From Acidobacteriota bacterium (GTDB lineage: Bacteria > Acidobacteriota > UBA6911 > RPQK01 > DATIPO01), in contig DATIPQ010000038.1 in assembly GCA_035471785.1 (NCBI GenBank), positions 62,001-126,000 on the forward strand: a stretch of 64,000 nt of DNA. The letters are read 5' to 3'. The notes below the pieces were generated by a model. It searched no databases. It worked only from the letters and a program-made list of their open reading frames with translations, and had not been told where the DNA came from. A program made the position numbers and the translations under genes. This document shows positions 16,903-24,877 of the stretch, one piece after another (within the stretch, counting starts at the first letter, position 1; every line of letters starts with the position of its first letter).

Positions 16903-17301
16903 ATGGACAGCATACAATCCAACGTCGGCACGAGCCCCAACGTCAGTGCCGAGGAAGCTGTCTCTCGAGCTGTGCAACGGCCCTCAAGGCCCCGCCTCGC
17001 CAAGCGGAGCGAGGGCCTGCAAGGGGAGCAGTCTCAACAACAGCAGGAGCGTTTGGAGGCCCGGCGTGCACGCCAGCAAGCCCGCCAGGAGCAAGCCGCG
17101 ACCTCTCGGGCAGCGGACATCGCCCCGCCCACCCGGCGGGCCGTGCGCTTCCGGTTGAATCGCGAGACCGAGCGCTTCTACATTCAAGTCGTGGACCAAG
17201 ACACCGGCGAAGTGGTCAAGGAGATTCCTCCTGAGCGCCTGCTCACGCTGGGCCAAACCCTGCGTCAGGCGACTGGAAATCTGCTCGACAGATCGGCCTA
17301 G
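16903..17301 (+). CDS. flaG: FlaG family flagellar protein
   Basis: 132 residues. The variable, basic, Gln-rich N-terminal half (SQQQQERLEARRARQQARQ) leads into the conserved FlaG domain at about 75-125: RFRLNRETERFYIQVVDQ and VVKEIPPERLL. FlaG proteins are associated with filament length control in polar flagella and usually precede fliD, as here. An aggacggag ribosome-binding site precedes ATG 16903. The fliD start is nine bases after the stop, so the two are co-transcribed. Confidence 0.9.
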   Translation: MDSIQSNVGTSPNVSAEEAVSRAVQRPSRPRLAKRSEGLQGEQSQQQQERLEARRARQQARQEQAATSRAADIAPPTRRAVRFRLNRETERFYIQVVDQDTGEVVKEIPPERLLTLGQTLRQATGNLLDRSA

Positions 17302-17310
17302 GAGGTTTGC

Positions 17311-19200
17311 ATGGGCGGTTTTCAAATTCCCGGCGGCGGCCTCGACGTTCAGACCATCGTCGACCAGTTGCTTTTCATCGAGGCGTTGCCCCTGCGCCGG
17401 CTGGAAGACCAGCAAATCCGGCTCGATCAAAAAGCGGAAGCCTACAAGACACTGCGCAGCCGCCTGGCCGCACTGGCCGACAGCATCAGCGCCCTCAACT
17501 CTCCCGAGAGGTTCGCGGCCCGCAGCGCCGCTTCCTCCGATGAGAGCCTGCTCACGGCCACAGCCAGCAGCGCCGCCAGCCCCGGCACCTACAACATCAG
17601 CGTTCAGCGCCTGGCCGTGATCGACAACTTCGTGGGCGATGCCACCTTCGCCGCTTCCGACGAATCGATCGGAACCGGCAGTTTCGACCTGACGGTGGGA
17701 GAGACCACCACCACCATTACCATCGACAGCAGCAGCAACACCCTGGAAGGCCTGCGTAACGCCATCAACAACTCGGGCAGCGAGGCGCGGGCCAACATCG
17801 TCAACGACGGCAGCGGTTTCAGGCTCACCATCACCAGCGACGCTTCCGGCTCTGAAAACGCCATCTCCATCAGCAACAATTCCCTCACGCTGGCCGACTC
17901 CAGTCCCTTCACCTTTTCGCGCACCCACAACATCGCCGACGTCAGCGAGCTGGACGCCGAACTGACCGTCAACGGCCTCACCGTCACCGGCGGCAGCAAC
18001 TCCGTCTCCGACGTGATCGAGGGCGTTACCCTCAACCTGCGCGGAGTGAGCAGCGGCAGCGTCACGCTGACGGTGGAAAACAACACCAGCGAAGTCCGCG
18101 AGGCCGTCCAGAGCTTCGTGGACGCCTACAACGGCGCGGTCAGCTTCATCAACAGCCAGTTCACGGTGGTGGGAGAGAGCGGCCGGGGCGGACCCCTGGC
18201 CGGCGACAGCGTGGTGCGCGAGATCCAGTCGCAGCTTTCAAGCATCGTCCGGGGGGCGGCGGCCAACGCGGGCGCCTTCTCGACTTTGGGCTCTGCCGGC
18301 ATCGACCTGCAGAACGACGGCTCTCTGCAAATCAACTCCAGCGACCTGGACGAAGCGCTGGAAGATCATTTCGAAGATTTCGCCAAGCTCTTCCTGGCCG
18401 TCGGCGAGAGCTCGAGCGCCAGCCTTTCGGTGACCAATGTGGGATCGGCTGAAGCCGGCACCTATGAGGTCAACCTGACCCAAGCGGCCGAGTCGGCTCT
18501 CATCTCCAGCACCGTGTCGGCGGCCTTGGACGCAGACGAAACCTTGACCTTCACCCTGGGCAGCCGGCAGTCGGTCGTCAACCTGCTGGCCGGCGATTCG
18601 CTCGCCGACATCGTCAACAAGCTCAACGCCCAGTTCGACGCCGATGAAATCGGACTGACGGCATCCTCCAACGGATCTGAGCTGGTCATCACCAGCAACG
18701 CCAAGGGATCGGCCGTCGAAGTGACGGCTGTTTCCGACCGCGACGGAGGCAACAGCACCGGAATCGGAACGGCTGGGCTTTCCGACACCGGGCTGGACGC
18801 ACTGGGCACCTTTACCAACGTCGACAGCGGGCAGGTCTTCAACGTCAGCGGAACTGGAAATACCCTGGAAGGCACCGATCCCGCGATCAAAAACCTCACC
18901 GTGCGCGTCTTCGGGTCGTCGACAGGCAACCTGGGCCAGATCTCAATCAACCTGGGGTTTGCCGAGCTGCTGGAACGAGGCCTGACCGAGTTCACCGACG
19001 AATTCTCGGGACCGATCTCCGGTGCCCTGGAGCAGCTTGACGGCCAGAAGAGGCGCCTGGAAGACAGCGTTCTCGATTTTGAGGAACGGCTGGTACAAAG
19101 GCGGGAAATCCTAACGTTGGAGTTCGTTCGTGCCGATCAGGCACTTAGGCAGCTTGCTCAGTTGCAGCAAACGCTGGGAGGCACGAGCAGCCTCTTTTAG
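17311..19200 (+). CDS. fliD: Flagellar filament capping protein FliD (hook-associated protein 2)
   Basis: 629 residues. The N-terminal FliD region (about 1-100: VQTIVDQLLFIEALPLRRLEDQ) and C-terminal FliD region (about 560-629, ending RADQALRQLAQLQQTLGG) form the cap stalk. Between them are Ser/Thr/Asn/Asp-rich beta domains with flagellin-hook IN motifs (VGETTTTITIDSSSNTLEGL at about 130; SRQSVVNLLAGDSLADIVNK at about 430). The protein is longer than the roughly 470-residue enteric FliD, mainly through the second beta domain. An aggaggt ribosome-binding site sits 4 bases before the ATG. The cap promotes flagellin polymerisation at the filament tip. Confidence 0.95.
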   Translation: MGGFQIPGGGLDVQTIVDQLLFIEALPLRRLEDQQIRLDQKAEAYKTLRSRLAALADSISALNSPERFAARSAASSDESLLTATASSAASPGTYNISVQRLAVIDNFVGDATFAASDESIGTGSFDLTVGETTTTITIDSSSNTLEGLRNAINNSGSEARANIVNDGSGFRLTITSDASGSENAISISNNSLTLADSSPFTFSRTHNIADVSELDAELTVNGLTVTGGSNSVSDVIEGVTLNLRGVSSGSVTLTVENNTSEVREAVQSFVDAYNGAVSFINSQFTVVGESGRGGPLAGDSVVREIQSQLSSIVRGAAANAGAFSTLGSAGIDLQNDGSLQINSSDLDEALEDHFEDFAKLFLAVGESSSASLSVTNVGSAEAGTYEVNLTQAAESALISSTVSAALDADETLTFTLGSRQSVVNLLAGDSLADIVNKLNAQFDADEIGLTASSNGSELVITSNAKGSAVEVTAVSDRDGGNSTGIGTAGLSDTGLDALGTFTNVDSGQVFNVSGTGNTLEGTDPAIKNLTVRVFGSSTGNLGQISINLGFAELLERGLTEFTDEFSGPISGALEQLDGQKRRLEDSVLDFEERLVQRREILTLEFVRADQALRQLAQLQQTLGGTSSLF

Positions 19201-19204
19201 CACA

Positions 19205-19228
19205 GACCCGTTCAAGGACGAACGGGTC
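19205..19228 (+). terminator. Hairpin between fliD and fliS
   Basis: Perfect 9-bp inverted repeat gacccgttc / gaacgggtc with a six-base loop, starting four bases after the fliD stop. No T tract follows. It may be an attenuating terminator or an mRNA-stabilising stem within the flagellar operon. Confidence 0.5.
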
Positions 19229-19294
19229 CCCGGCCGGCAGCGCCGGAGCCGGAACGCAAAAAATACCCCAAGGACGGAAAGGCCGCACAGTCTC

Positions 19295-19819
19295 ATGCAA
19301 CATTCCAACTCATACTCGCCTCAAAGTCAGGTCCAAAGTCACTACCAGCGCATGCAGATAACAACCGCGGACCCCTTCGAGTTGATGCTGATCCTTTACC
19401 GGGGAGCGGTTCAGCGCCTGCAAAGCGCCGCCAAGCACATGAAGGAAGGCCGGATTGAGCAGCGGGTGGCAGACCTCAACAAGGCACAGGACATGATCCT
19501 GGAGCTCAAGGTCACCCTTGATTTCGAGAAGGGCGGGGACATCGCCAAACAGCTCGACCGGCTCTACTCCTATATGCTGAGCCGATTGGTGGAGGCCAAC
19601 GCCCGGCAAGAGGTGGAGGGGCTGCTGGAAGTGGTGCGCCTGCTCAAGACCCTGATCAGCGGTTGGGAAGGGGCGCGGGAAAACCTCAAGAACGGGCAAG
19701 GCGGAGAAGTCAGCCCGGGCCAGGGAGCCGAACCCGAACAAAGCGGGTCGCCGCCTTCCTCGCGACAGCGGCAAGAGGATGGCGAGGCGGCTCCCCAGAG
19801 GCTTGAAATGAGTGCCTGA
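19295..19819 (+). CDS. fliS: Flagellar export chaperone FliS
   Basis: 174 residues. The conserved helical core is at about 12-125: QSHYQRMQITTADPFELMLILYRGAVQ and following helices, matching FliS, which binds the C-terminus of flagellin and prevents early polymerisation. A low-complexity tail of about 45 residues (GEVSPGQGAEPEQSG...) is unusual. The start at 19295 (MQHSNSYSPQSQVQ) was chosen because FliS proteins begin shortly before the conserved Y-x-x-x-x-I/V motif; an in-frame extension upstream reads through the fliD terminator and fliD itself. The place after fliD is the standard one. Confidence 0.92.
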   Translation: MQHSNSYSPQSQVQSHYQRMQITTADPFELMLILYRGAVQRLQSAAKHMKEGRIEQRVADLNKAQDMILELKVTLDFEKGGDIAKQLDRLYSYMLSRLVEANARQEVEGLLEVVRLLKTLISGWEGARENLKNGQGGEVSPGQGAEPEQSGSPPSSRQRQEDGEAAPQRLEMSA

Positions 19820-19878
19820 GCCTCCGGCGGGGGTTGGCCCGGTTTACGTGCAAATACCGAAAAAAGGATAACGCCTCG

Positions 19879-20259
19879 ATGCAAGACCGAGATCGAATCC
19901 TGGAGGACTTTCGCAGACTCTGCAACCTGCTCAAGAGCCAGCAGGAGGCCCTGGGCCAGGGAGACGCCCAGAAGCTGGCTTCGCTGCTTCCCTTGATCGA
20001 AGACTACACCCGGCGGGTGTGTGGTCACGCCTCTTCCCCTCCCTCTCTCAACCTGCCCGACAAGACCCGCCGACAACTGCGCGGCCTGCGCCGTCAAATC
20101 CTCGACTTGGCGCAAGGCAACGCCGAGTCTTACCGCAAGCGCCGTGAAGGGCTGCAGGCCGCTCAGCGTCAACTCCAGTCGGGCGCCCGCTACCTGCGCC
20201 AGTTCCAATCCTCCTCCCCGCGTCCCCCATCCGGCTCCCGCCTGGAGCTGAGCGGATGA
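19879..20259 (+). CDS. Probable FliT/FlgN-like flagellar chaperone
   Basis: 126 residues, all-helical and rich in Arg, Gln and Leu (RILEDFRRLCNLLKSQQEALGQGD), ending in a Pro/Ser-rich tail. It has no catalytic motif. Size, helical character and position directly after fliD-fliS are those of fliT, whose product chaperones FliD, or of FlgN-like chaperones. Sequence similarity alone is weak, so the call rests on context. The ATG at 19879 is used because an aaaaaggat ribosome-binding site precedes it; the frame is open further upstream. Confidence 0.55.
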   Translation: MQDRDRILEDFRRLCNLLKSQQEALGQGDAQKLASLLPLIEDYTRRVCGHASSPPSLNLPDKTRRQLRGLRRQILDLAQGNAESYRKRREGLQAAQRQLQSGARYLRQFQSSSPRPPSGSRLELSG

Positions 20260-20271
20260 TGCGAACTTCTC

Positions 20272-20330
20272 ATTCTTGGAAAGGACATCGGTAGACATGA
20301 ATTCCTTGGAAAGGACATCGTTAGACATGA
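20272..20330 (+). repeat. Tandem duplication of a ribosome-binding site and start codon
   Basis: Two adjacent copies of a 29/30-base unit (attcttggaaaggacatcgg... and attccttggaaaggacatcg..., then tagacatga in both) at 20272-20300 and 20301-20330. They differ at a single base plus a one-base indel. Each copy contains a ggaaagga Shine-Dalgarno-like box and an in-frame ATG (20297 and 20327) of the pseB gene. Confidence 0.9.
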
Positions 20331-21415
20331 ATTCGCCCTTGCAGAACCGCACGATACTGGTAACCGGAGGAACGGGGAGCTTCGCCCGCCACTTCATCCG
20401 CAAAGTCTTTAGCGAGGGGCATCGTCCCCGCAAGCTCATCGTTTTCAGCCGCGACGAGTGGAAACAGTGGGAAATGCGGCGCAGCGACCCCCTCTTCGAC
20501 CATTCGAGCATCCGCTATTTTCTGGGAGACGTTCGGGACAGCGACCGCCTGAAGCGAGCTTTCCGCCAAGTCGACCTGGTGGTGCATGCCGCCGCCATGA
20601 AACAAGTCCCGGCCTCGGAATACAATCCCACCGAAGCTATTAAGACCAACATCCACGGAGCCATCAACGTCATCGACGCCGCCATCGACCGGGGAGTCCG
20701 CAAGGTGGTGGCCCTTTCCACCGACAAGGCCGCAAATCCGGTCAACCTCTACGGCGCCACCAAGCTCTGTTCTGACAAGCTGTTCGTCTCCGGCAACGCC
20801 TACGTGGGGTCGAGCGGCATTCCCCGCTTTTCCGTAGTACGTTACGGAAATGTGTTGGGCTCGCGGGGCAGCATCGTGCCGCGCTGGCAACAGATAGTAG
20901 CCGAAGGAGCTCGCTCGCTGACCGTTACCGACCGGCGCATGACGCGCTTTTGGATCACCCTCGATCAGGCTGCCGATTTTGTCATCCAGACCTTTGACCG
21001 CATGCTGGGGGGCGAAATCTTCGTGCCCAAGATCCCTTCTATGAAGATCGTCGACCTGGCCCGGGCCATCGCCCCCGACCTGGCCATCCACTTCACCGGA
21101 ATCCGTCCCGGCGAGAAGCTGCACGAACTGATGATCGGAGAGGACGACGCCCGTCATTCGTTGGAATTCGAGAGCTACTACGCCATCGCGCCCGAACTGG
21201 TGTTTACCGTCAATCAAGCCTCCTATGAGCGTCTGGCCGAAGGCGGCGGCAAGCCGCTGCCCGAGGGCTTCAAATACTCCTCGGACAGCAACAGCCGGTG
21301 GCTCGACGCCGAAGGCCTGAGGGAACTGCTGCGCGAGCCCTCTGCGGCCCAAGGCGGCCACTTGACGAGTTCCGGACAAGTCGAAGAGGCAAGCGCCGGA
21401 TACTCGCCGATTTAG
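20327..21415 (+). CDS. pseB: UDP-N-acetylglucosamine 4,6-dehydratase (inverting), PseB
   Basis: 362 residues from the second ATG. An extended-SDR Rossmann motif (TILVTGGTGSFAR) is followed by FSRDEWKQWEMR, the HAAAMKQVP segment and STDKAANPVNLYGATK. These are hallmarks of the inverting 4,6-dehydratases that begin pseudaminic acid synthesis on UDP-GlcNAc. The catalytic Met/Lys version of the SDR active site (AAAMKQ; NLYGATK) is visible. The start at 20327 fits family length; the duplicated start at 20297 would add ten residues. The gene follows the flagellar genes on the same strand, and its partner genes lie on the opposite strand downstream. Confidence 0.92.
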   Translation: MNSPLQNRTILVTGGTGSFARHFIRKVFSEGHRPRKLIVFSRDEWKQWEMRRSDPLFDHSSIRYFLGDVRDSDRLKRAFRQVDLVVHAAAMKQVPASEYNPTEAIKTNIHGAINVIDAAIDRGVRKVVALSTDKAANPVNLYGATKLCSDKLFVSGNAYVGSSGIPRFSVVRYGNVLGSRGSIVPRWQQIVAEGARSLTVTDRRMTRFWITLDQAADFVIQTFDRMLGGEIFVPKIPSMKIVDLARAIAPDLAIHFTGIRPGEKLHELMIGEDDARHSLEFESYYAIAPELVFTVNQASYERLAEGGGKPLPEGFKYSSDSNSRWLDAEGLRELLREPSAAQGGHLTSSGQVEEASAGYSPI

Positions 21416-21455
21416 CATTCCCCCTTGCCGGCCTCCATAGCCTTGAGGGAAGGGT

Positions 21456-22169
21456 CTAGTCGCCCAACTCCTTCTGAAAAGCCGAAAAACGCTCTCGAAG
21501 CTCTTCCGGAAGCAGGTCGGTGTCGAGGTAGTCCTTGAGGCAGACGGTGCGGTAGGTCGACCACTTCTTGACGTCCAGGCAGTAGTACCAGATATCCTCC
21601 TGCAATTCGATGAAATCGAGTTTCTGCAAGAAGTCTTCGTTGACTTCCTGAGGGGGAATCACCACCACGCCTCCGTCGTCGCAAACGGCGATGCCGCCCT
21701 GGTAGCGTCTCTTCCAGTCCTGCAGAACCGAAGCTTCAAGCGGGCGGCGGTTCTGGCGATTGAAGCAGCCGATGGGTGTCACGCCCCGGCACCACACCGG
21801 ATAACGGTGCTTTCGCAGGTTGTGGGCGTCGCGGAGGTAGCCGTTGACCACCATGGCGGACGCCTCCTGATAGAGGACTCCGAATTTGGAAACCAGGTCG
21901 CCGAAGGCGGCCCGGGTGCCGCAGTTGTGAGTCTCGACGACGATGACCTGGCCAGGCTTTGCGCCCTCCAACTGCTGGTGCAGCTCCCAGTTGCTCTCGT
22001 TGTAGCAGTAGGCCAGATAGACCTCGCCCACCTCGAAGTGCCCCCGGCTGAGGGGCTGCAGGCCGGAGATGTCTCCGCTCTTGCCCAGGCAGTCGGCCAC
22101 CTCGGTGGTTGAGATGCGGTTGGTTTTGATCTTGCGGATGATGCGCTGACGGATGGAATCTCGAGACAT
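21456..22169 (-). CDS. RraA-like family protein (possible aldolase)
   Basis: 237 residues with the RraA/4-hydroxy-4-methyl-2-oxoglutarate aldolase fold signatures: VIVVETHNCGTRAAFGDLVS, then VVNGYLRDAHNLRKHRYPVWCRGVTP and GGIAVCDDGGVVVIP. True aldolases of this fold use a metal bound near the RD motif, which is present. The protein could therefore cleave or form a C-C bond in a 2-keto acid; RraA itself instead inhibits RNase E. It is the last gene of the six-gene minus-strand nonulosonate operon, 14 bases after the methyltransferase, with a ggagg ribosome-binding site. This context argues for a sugar-acid role rather than RNase control. No such enzyme belongs to the known pseudaminic pathway. 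Confidence 0.78.
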   Translation of the reverse strand: MSRDSIRQRIIRKIKTNRISTTEVADCLGKSGDISGLQPLSRGHFEVGEVYLAYCYNESNWELHQQLEGAKPGQVIVVETHNCGTRAAFGDLVSKFGVLYQEASAMVVNGYLRDAHNLRKHRYPVWCRGVTPIGCFNRQNRRPLEASVLQDWKRRYQGGIAVCDDGGVVVIPPQEVNEDFLQKLDFIELQEDIWYYCLDVKKWSTYRTVCLKDYLDTDLLPEELRERFSAFQKELGD

Positions 22170-22183
22170 GTCGGCCTCCAATC

Positions 22184-22855
22184 CTATCTCTGCTGAGAAC
22201 GCGGCCTGAAGGAACGGAAGACGTTCTCGTCGTCGGCCTGATCTTCTTTGTAGATATAGACGGTGAACTCGAAGGGCATGTAGTCGTGGCGCAAGCTGAC
22301 CCTCCGGGAAAGGCCCTTGGCCAGGGCCATCACTTCGGCTGGATCGTGGTAGACGAGAGAATCGTCCTGGTAATCGACGTGGGAGCTGACGCAATTGAAG
22401 GCCACTCCCCGACGGGCCAAGTCGAACATGCGTTTGACGGTGCGGCGCAAATAGCGCCCCGGGTCGCGCACCGGAAAAGCGAAGATGCCCGAAGCCAGCA
22501 CCCAATCGTGACCGGGCAGGTCCTGGCCCAGGTCGGCTTGGCGAAAATCGATGCGCGCCGGACGGGAGGACTGGGAGTGCAGGGTGCGGGCCTCTTGGAT
22601 AAGTGCGCCGGCCAAGTCGATTCCGGTATAGCCCGCAGCCCCGTGCACTCCCGCCAGCGGGACCAGATCGCCCAAGCCGCAGCCCACGTCGAGGATTTCC
22701 CGCTGCTCCATCGAGCCGATCTCGAGCAGGACCTGGAAGCGCACCTGCTGCTGGCGGCGCGAGCGCCATCCCACCGTCTCCACTGTGACGCCCTTCTCTT
22801 TGAGGCGCTCTTCGTAGAGTTCGATCAGGCGGCGCCGGTCATCGGGCTCAAGCAT
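22184..22855 (-). CDS. Class I SAM-dependent methyltransferase
   Basis: 223 residues. SAM-binding motif I is ILDVGCGLGDLVPL (about residues 53-66), followed by an acidic loop (YTGIDLAGALI) and motif IV-like DWVLASGIFAFP. The N-terminus (DRRRLIELYEERLKEKG) is helical. The substrate is not evident. Its start overlaps the amidohydrolase stop by eight bases, so it is translated with the nonulosonate operon and may methylate an intermediate or a substituent on the sugar. Confidence 0.85.
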   Translation of the reverse strand: MLEPDDRRRLIELYEERLKEKGVTVETVGWRSRRQQQVRFQVLLEIGSMEQREILDVGCGLGDLVPLAGVHGAAGYTGIDLAGALIQEARTLHSQSSRPARIDFRQADLGQDLPGHDWVLASGIFAFPVRDPGRYLRRTVKRMFDLARRGVAFNCVSSHVDYQDDSLVYHDPAEVMALAKGLSRRVSLRHDYMPFEFTVYIYKEDQADDENVFRSFRPRSQQR

Positions 22856-23636
22856 CGGGACTCTCCCACAGCAAGCGCCGGGCGTTGTCGCCGAGCACTC
22901 TCCAGCGCTCCTCGCGGCTGAATCCAGCTCCCTCCATGACTTCCTCCAGCAATCGGCGGCTTTCGGCTACCGAATACTCGGGGAAGTCGGAACCGAAAAG
23001 CACCTTTTCGGCCGGAAGATCGGCCAGGCGACGGCCCAGTTCGTCGATCAGGTCCTTTTTGCCGTGCTTGCGAAAAAGGTTAAGAGTGAAGGACGTATCT
23101 ACCCGTACATGCTTGAATCTTTCAGCCAGCGGCAGTATCTGTCGAAAGGCGAAAGCGCCGCAGTGAGCCAGAACCAGCGTCATGCCGGAGACGGCCTCCA
23201 CGAAGGACGCCACGTCTTGGATGTGCCGTGCAGGCTCGTCATCGGTGAAAAAACAGTCGATGAGCAAAACGCCCCTGAATTCCTGCTCCAGTTGCTGGAA
23301 GAAGCTCACCACGCGGGGATCGCTCAAGCGCAATTCCTGCAAGCGAGGATGCAGCTTGAGTCCGCGGGCGTCGGCGCCGCGGATCCTGTGGAGACGTTCC
23401 TGGGGCGTTTCCCCCAGCGGATCGACGGGCAGGAAGCTGAGGATGCGTCCGCCCGAGAGCTGAGCCGTGCGCAGGGCCCATTCCTCGCAGTCGCGCCCGG
23501 CGATGGGCAGCAGCACGGCCAATTCGACGTCGGCGGCATCCAGGTCGGCGATCAAGCTGGAGGGGTCGGCGGGCAGGTCCTTATAGTGCCAGATTCCGCT
23601 CTCGGCGAGATGGGTGTGAAAGTCGAGGGCCTTCAT
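22848..23636 (-). CDS. Amidohydrolase-family metal-dependent hydrolase
   Basis: 262 residues with a TIM-barrel amidohydrolase_2 pattern: metal ligands His7 and His9 (DFHTHL), GLKLHPRLQE, VLAHCGAF and the C-terminal Asp in FGSDFPEY. Such enzymes hydrolyse C-N or C-C bonds, including decarboxylations. The start overlaps the ATP-grasp stop as ATGA and its own end overlaps the methyltransferase start. Substrate unknown; in this operon it could act on an amide or acid group of a modified nonulosonic acid. Confidence 0.83.
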   Translation of the reverse strand: MKALDFHTHLAESGIWHYKDLPADPSSLIADLDAADVELAVLLPIAGRDCEEWALRTAQLSGGRILSFLPVDPLGETPQERLHRIRGADARGLKLHPRLQELRLSDPRVVSFFQQLEQEFRGVLLIDCFFTDDEPARHIQDVASFVEAVSGMTLVLAHCGAFAFRQILPLAERFKHVRVDTSFTLNLFRKHGKKDLIDELGRRLADLPAEKVLFGSDFPEYSVAESRRLLEEVMEGAGFSREERWRVLGDNARRLLWESPDA

Positions 23637-24877
23637 GCCACCTGATCCTTCCCTGCTTCGTCGATGTCGACGGAAAGCAGACTTTTGGCGCGCCCGGAGA
23701 GGGAGAGCACCTCATCGCGATCGTCTCCCACCACGATCCAGTAGGCAATGCGGTCGCCGTCCTTGCTCACCGGCTGGACCAGGTCGCCTTCCTTTTTGAG
23801 GAACCCGGCTTCCAGGACGCCGGGCAAACTTCGCACCTGCTCCAGTCCCGTCAAGCGGGTGATGCGTCCGCTGCGTCCCGAGGACCCCAAAAAGCGCAGG
23901 ACGGCGGCCCGGCGGCGCTTCACGGCGATTTGCGGGGGGCGGCCCAGAGCCAATTGCAGCAGCGCCTCCAGCGTATCGACTCCGCTGATGGCCGGCATCA
24001 CTTTGGAGAAGGTATGGAAGCCGCCGCCGCGGGCCCCGATTTCAAGCACGGAGAAACGGCCCGGGGCCGTGCGCATGAGTTCCACATGGGCGGGTCCGTC
24101 CCGGATGCCTGCGGCCCGGGCCGCTCTTCCCACCAGGTCGGCGGCCTGCGCCGTTTCATGGGGCGGGAAGCGGGGCGGATAGACGATGTTCATGGCCACG
24201 TTGGCGCGCCCGCTCCCGCCTTCCTCCTTTTCTTTGTCGGCGATGCCCAGAACCTCCACGCGTCCGCCGCTGAGGAAGAGGTCGGCACTGACCTCGATGC
24301 CTTGCAGATAGCTTTCCACCAGACAGCGCCCCAGCCGCGAGACTTGCAGCGAGGAGGCGAAGGCCGGCTCCACCTCCTGGGGCGAGTCGATGCGCAGGAC
24401 TCCCCGGCTTCCGGCCCCGTCGCAAGGCTTGACGATGCAGGGAAAGCCGATTTCATGGGCTGCCCTGCGGGCTTCAGATGTCTCCATGACCACGCGGAAG
24501 TCGGCACAAGGCAGACCGGCCTTGAGGAAGCACTGCTTCATAAGCGACTTGTCGGTGCACTGTCGGGCCACCGAGGGAGGCAGTGCCGGCAATCCAAGGC
24601 GCCGGGCCGCCTCGGCCACCGTGACCACGGCCGACTCGGAGGCGCTGGTGAGTATGGCCCGCACCTTGTGGCGGCGTGCCAACTGGACGGCGGCCTCCAC
24701 GTCGCGGGTGCTTTCAAGGGCCGGGACGTCGGCAATCGCCAGTCCGGGAGCCTGGCGGTCAAAGTCCATCACCACCGTGCGCCATCCTCTCCGGGCCGCT
24801 TTCTCGATGAGGGGAACCTGCTCGTAGGAACCGCCTACGATGAGCAGCGAGCGGTCTGAGGGAGAGGGCGAATTCAT
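23633..24877 (-). CDS. ATP-grasp domain protein
   Basis: 414 residues. The N-terminal Rossmann-like pre-ATP-grasp region (LLIVGGSYEQVPLIEKAARRG) is followed by the ATP-grasp fold: IGFPCIVKPCDGAGSRGVL, then EVSADLF and VLEIGARGGGFHTF with the metal-binding Glu/Asn region. This is the carboxylate-amine ligase type found in amino-acid or peptide ligases and sugar-modifying enzymes. The ATG at 24877 overlaps the pseG stop (ATGA); a longer frame upstream lies inside pseG and is rejected. In this setting it may attach an amino acid or other acyl group to a nonulosonate amine, but that is inference. Confidence 0.85.
   Translation of the reverse strand: MNSPSPSDRSLLIVGGSYEQVPLIEKAARRGWRTVVMDFDRQAPGLAIADVPALESTRDVEAAVQLARRHKVRAILTSASESAVVTVAEAARRLGLPALPPSVARQCTDKSLMKQCFLKAGLPCADFRVVMETSEARRAAHEIGFPCIVKPCDGAGSRGVLRIDSPQEVEPAFASSLQVSRLGRCLVESYLQGIEVSADLFLSGGRVEVLGIADKEKEEGGSGRANVAMNIVYPPRFPPHETAQAADLVGRAARAAGIRDGPAHVELMRTAPGRFSVLEIGARGGGFHTFSKVMPAISGVDTLEALLQLALGRPPQIAVKRRRAAVLRFLGSSGRSGRITRLTGLEQVRSLPGVLEAGFLKKEGDLVQPVSKDGDRIAYWIVVGDDRDEVLSLSGRAKSLLSVDIDEAGKDQVA

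Noticed and set aside
20272-20330. Two-unit repeat considered as a CRISPR fragment
   Set aside because: The units are adjacent without spacers and contain a start codon of pseB.
22170-22769. N-terminal extension of the RraA-like frame
   Set aside because: It lies inside the methyltransferase gene in another frame; the start at 22169 has a good ribosome-binding site and family length.
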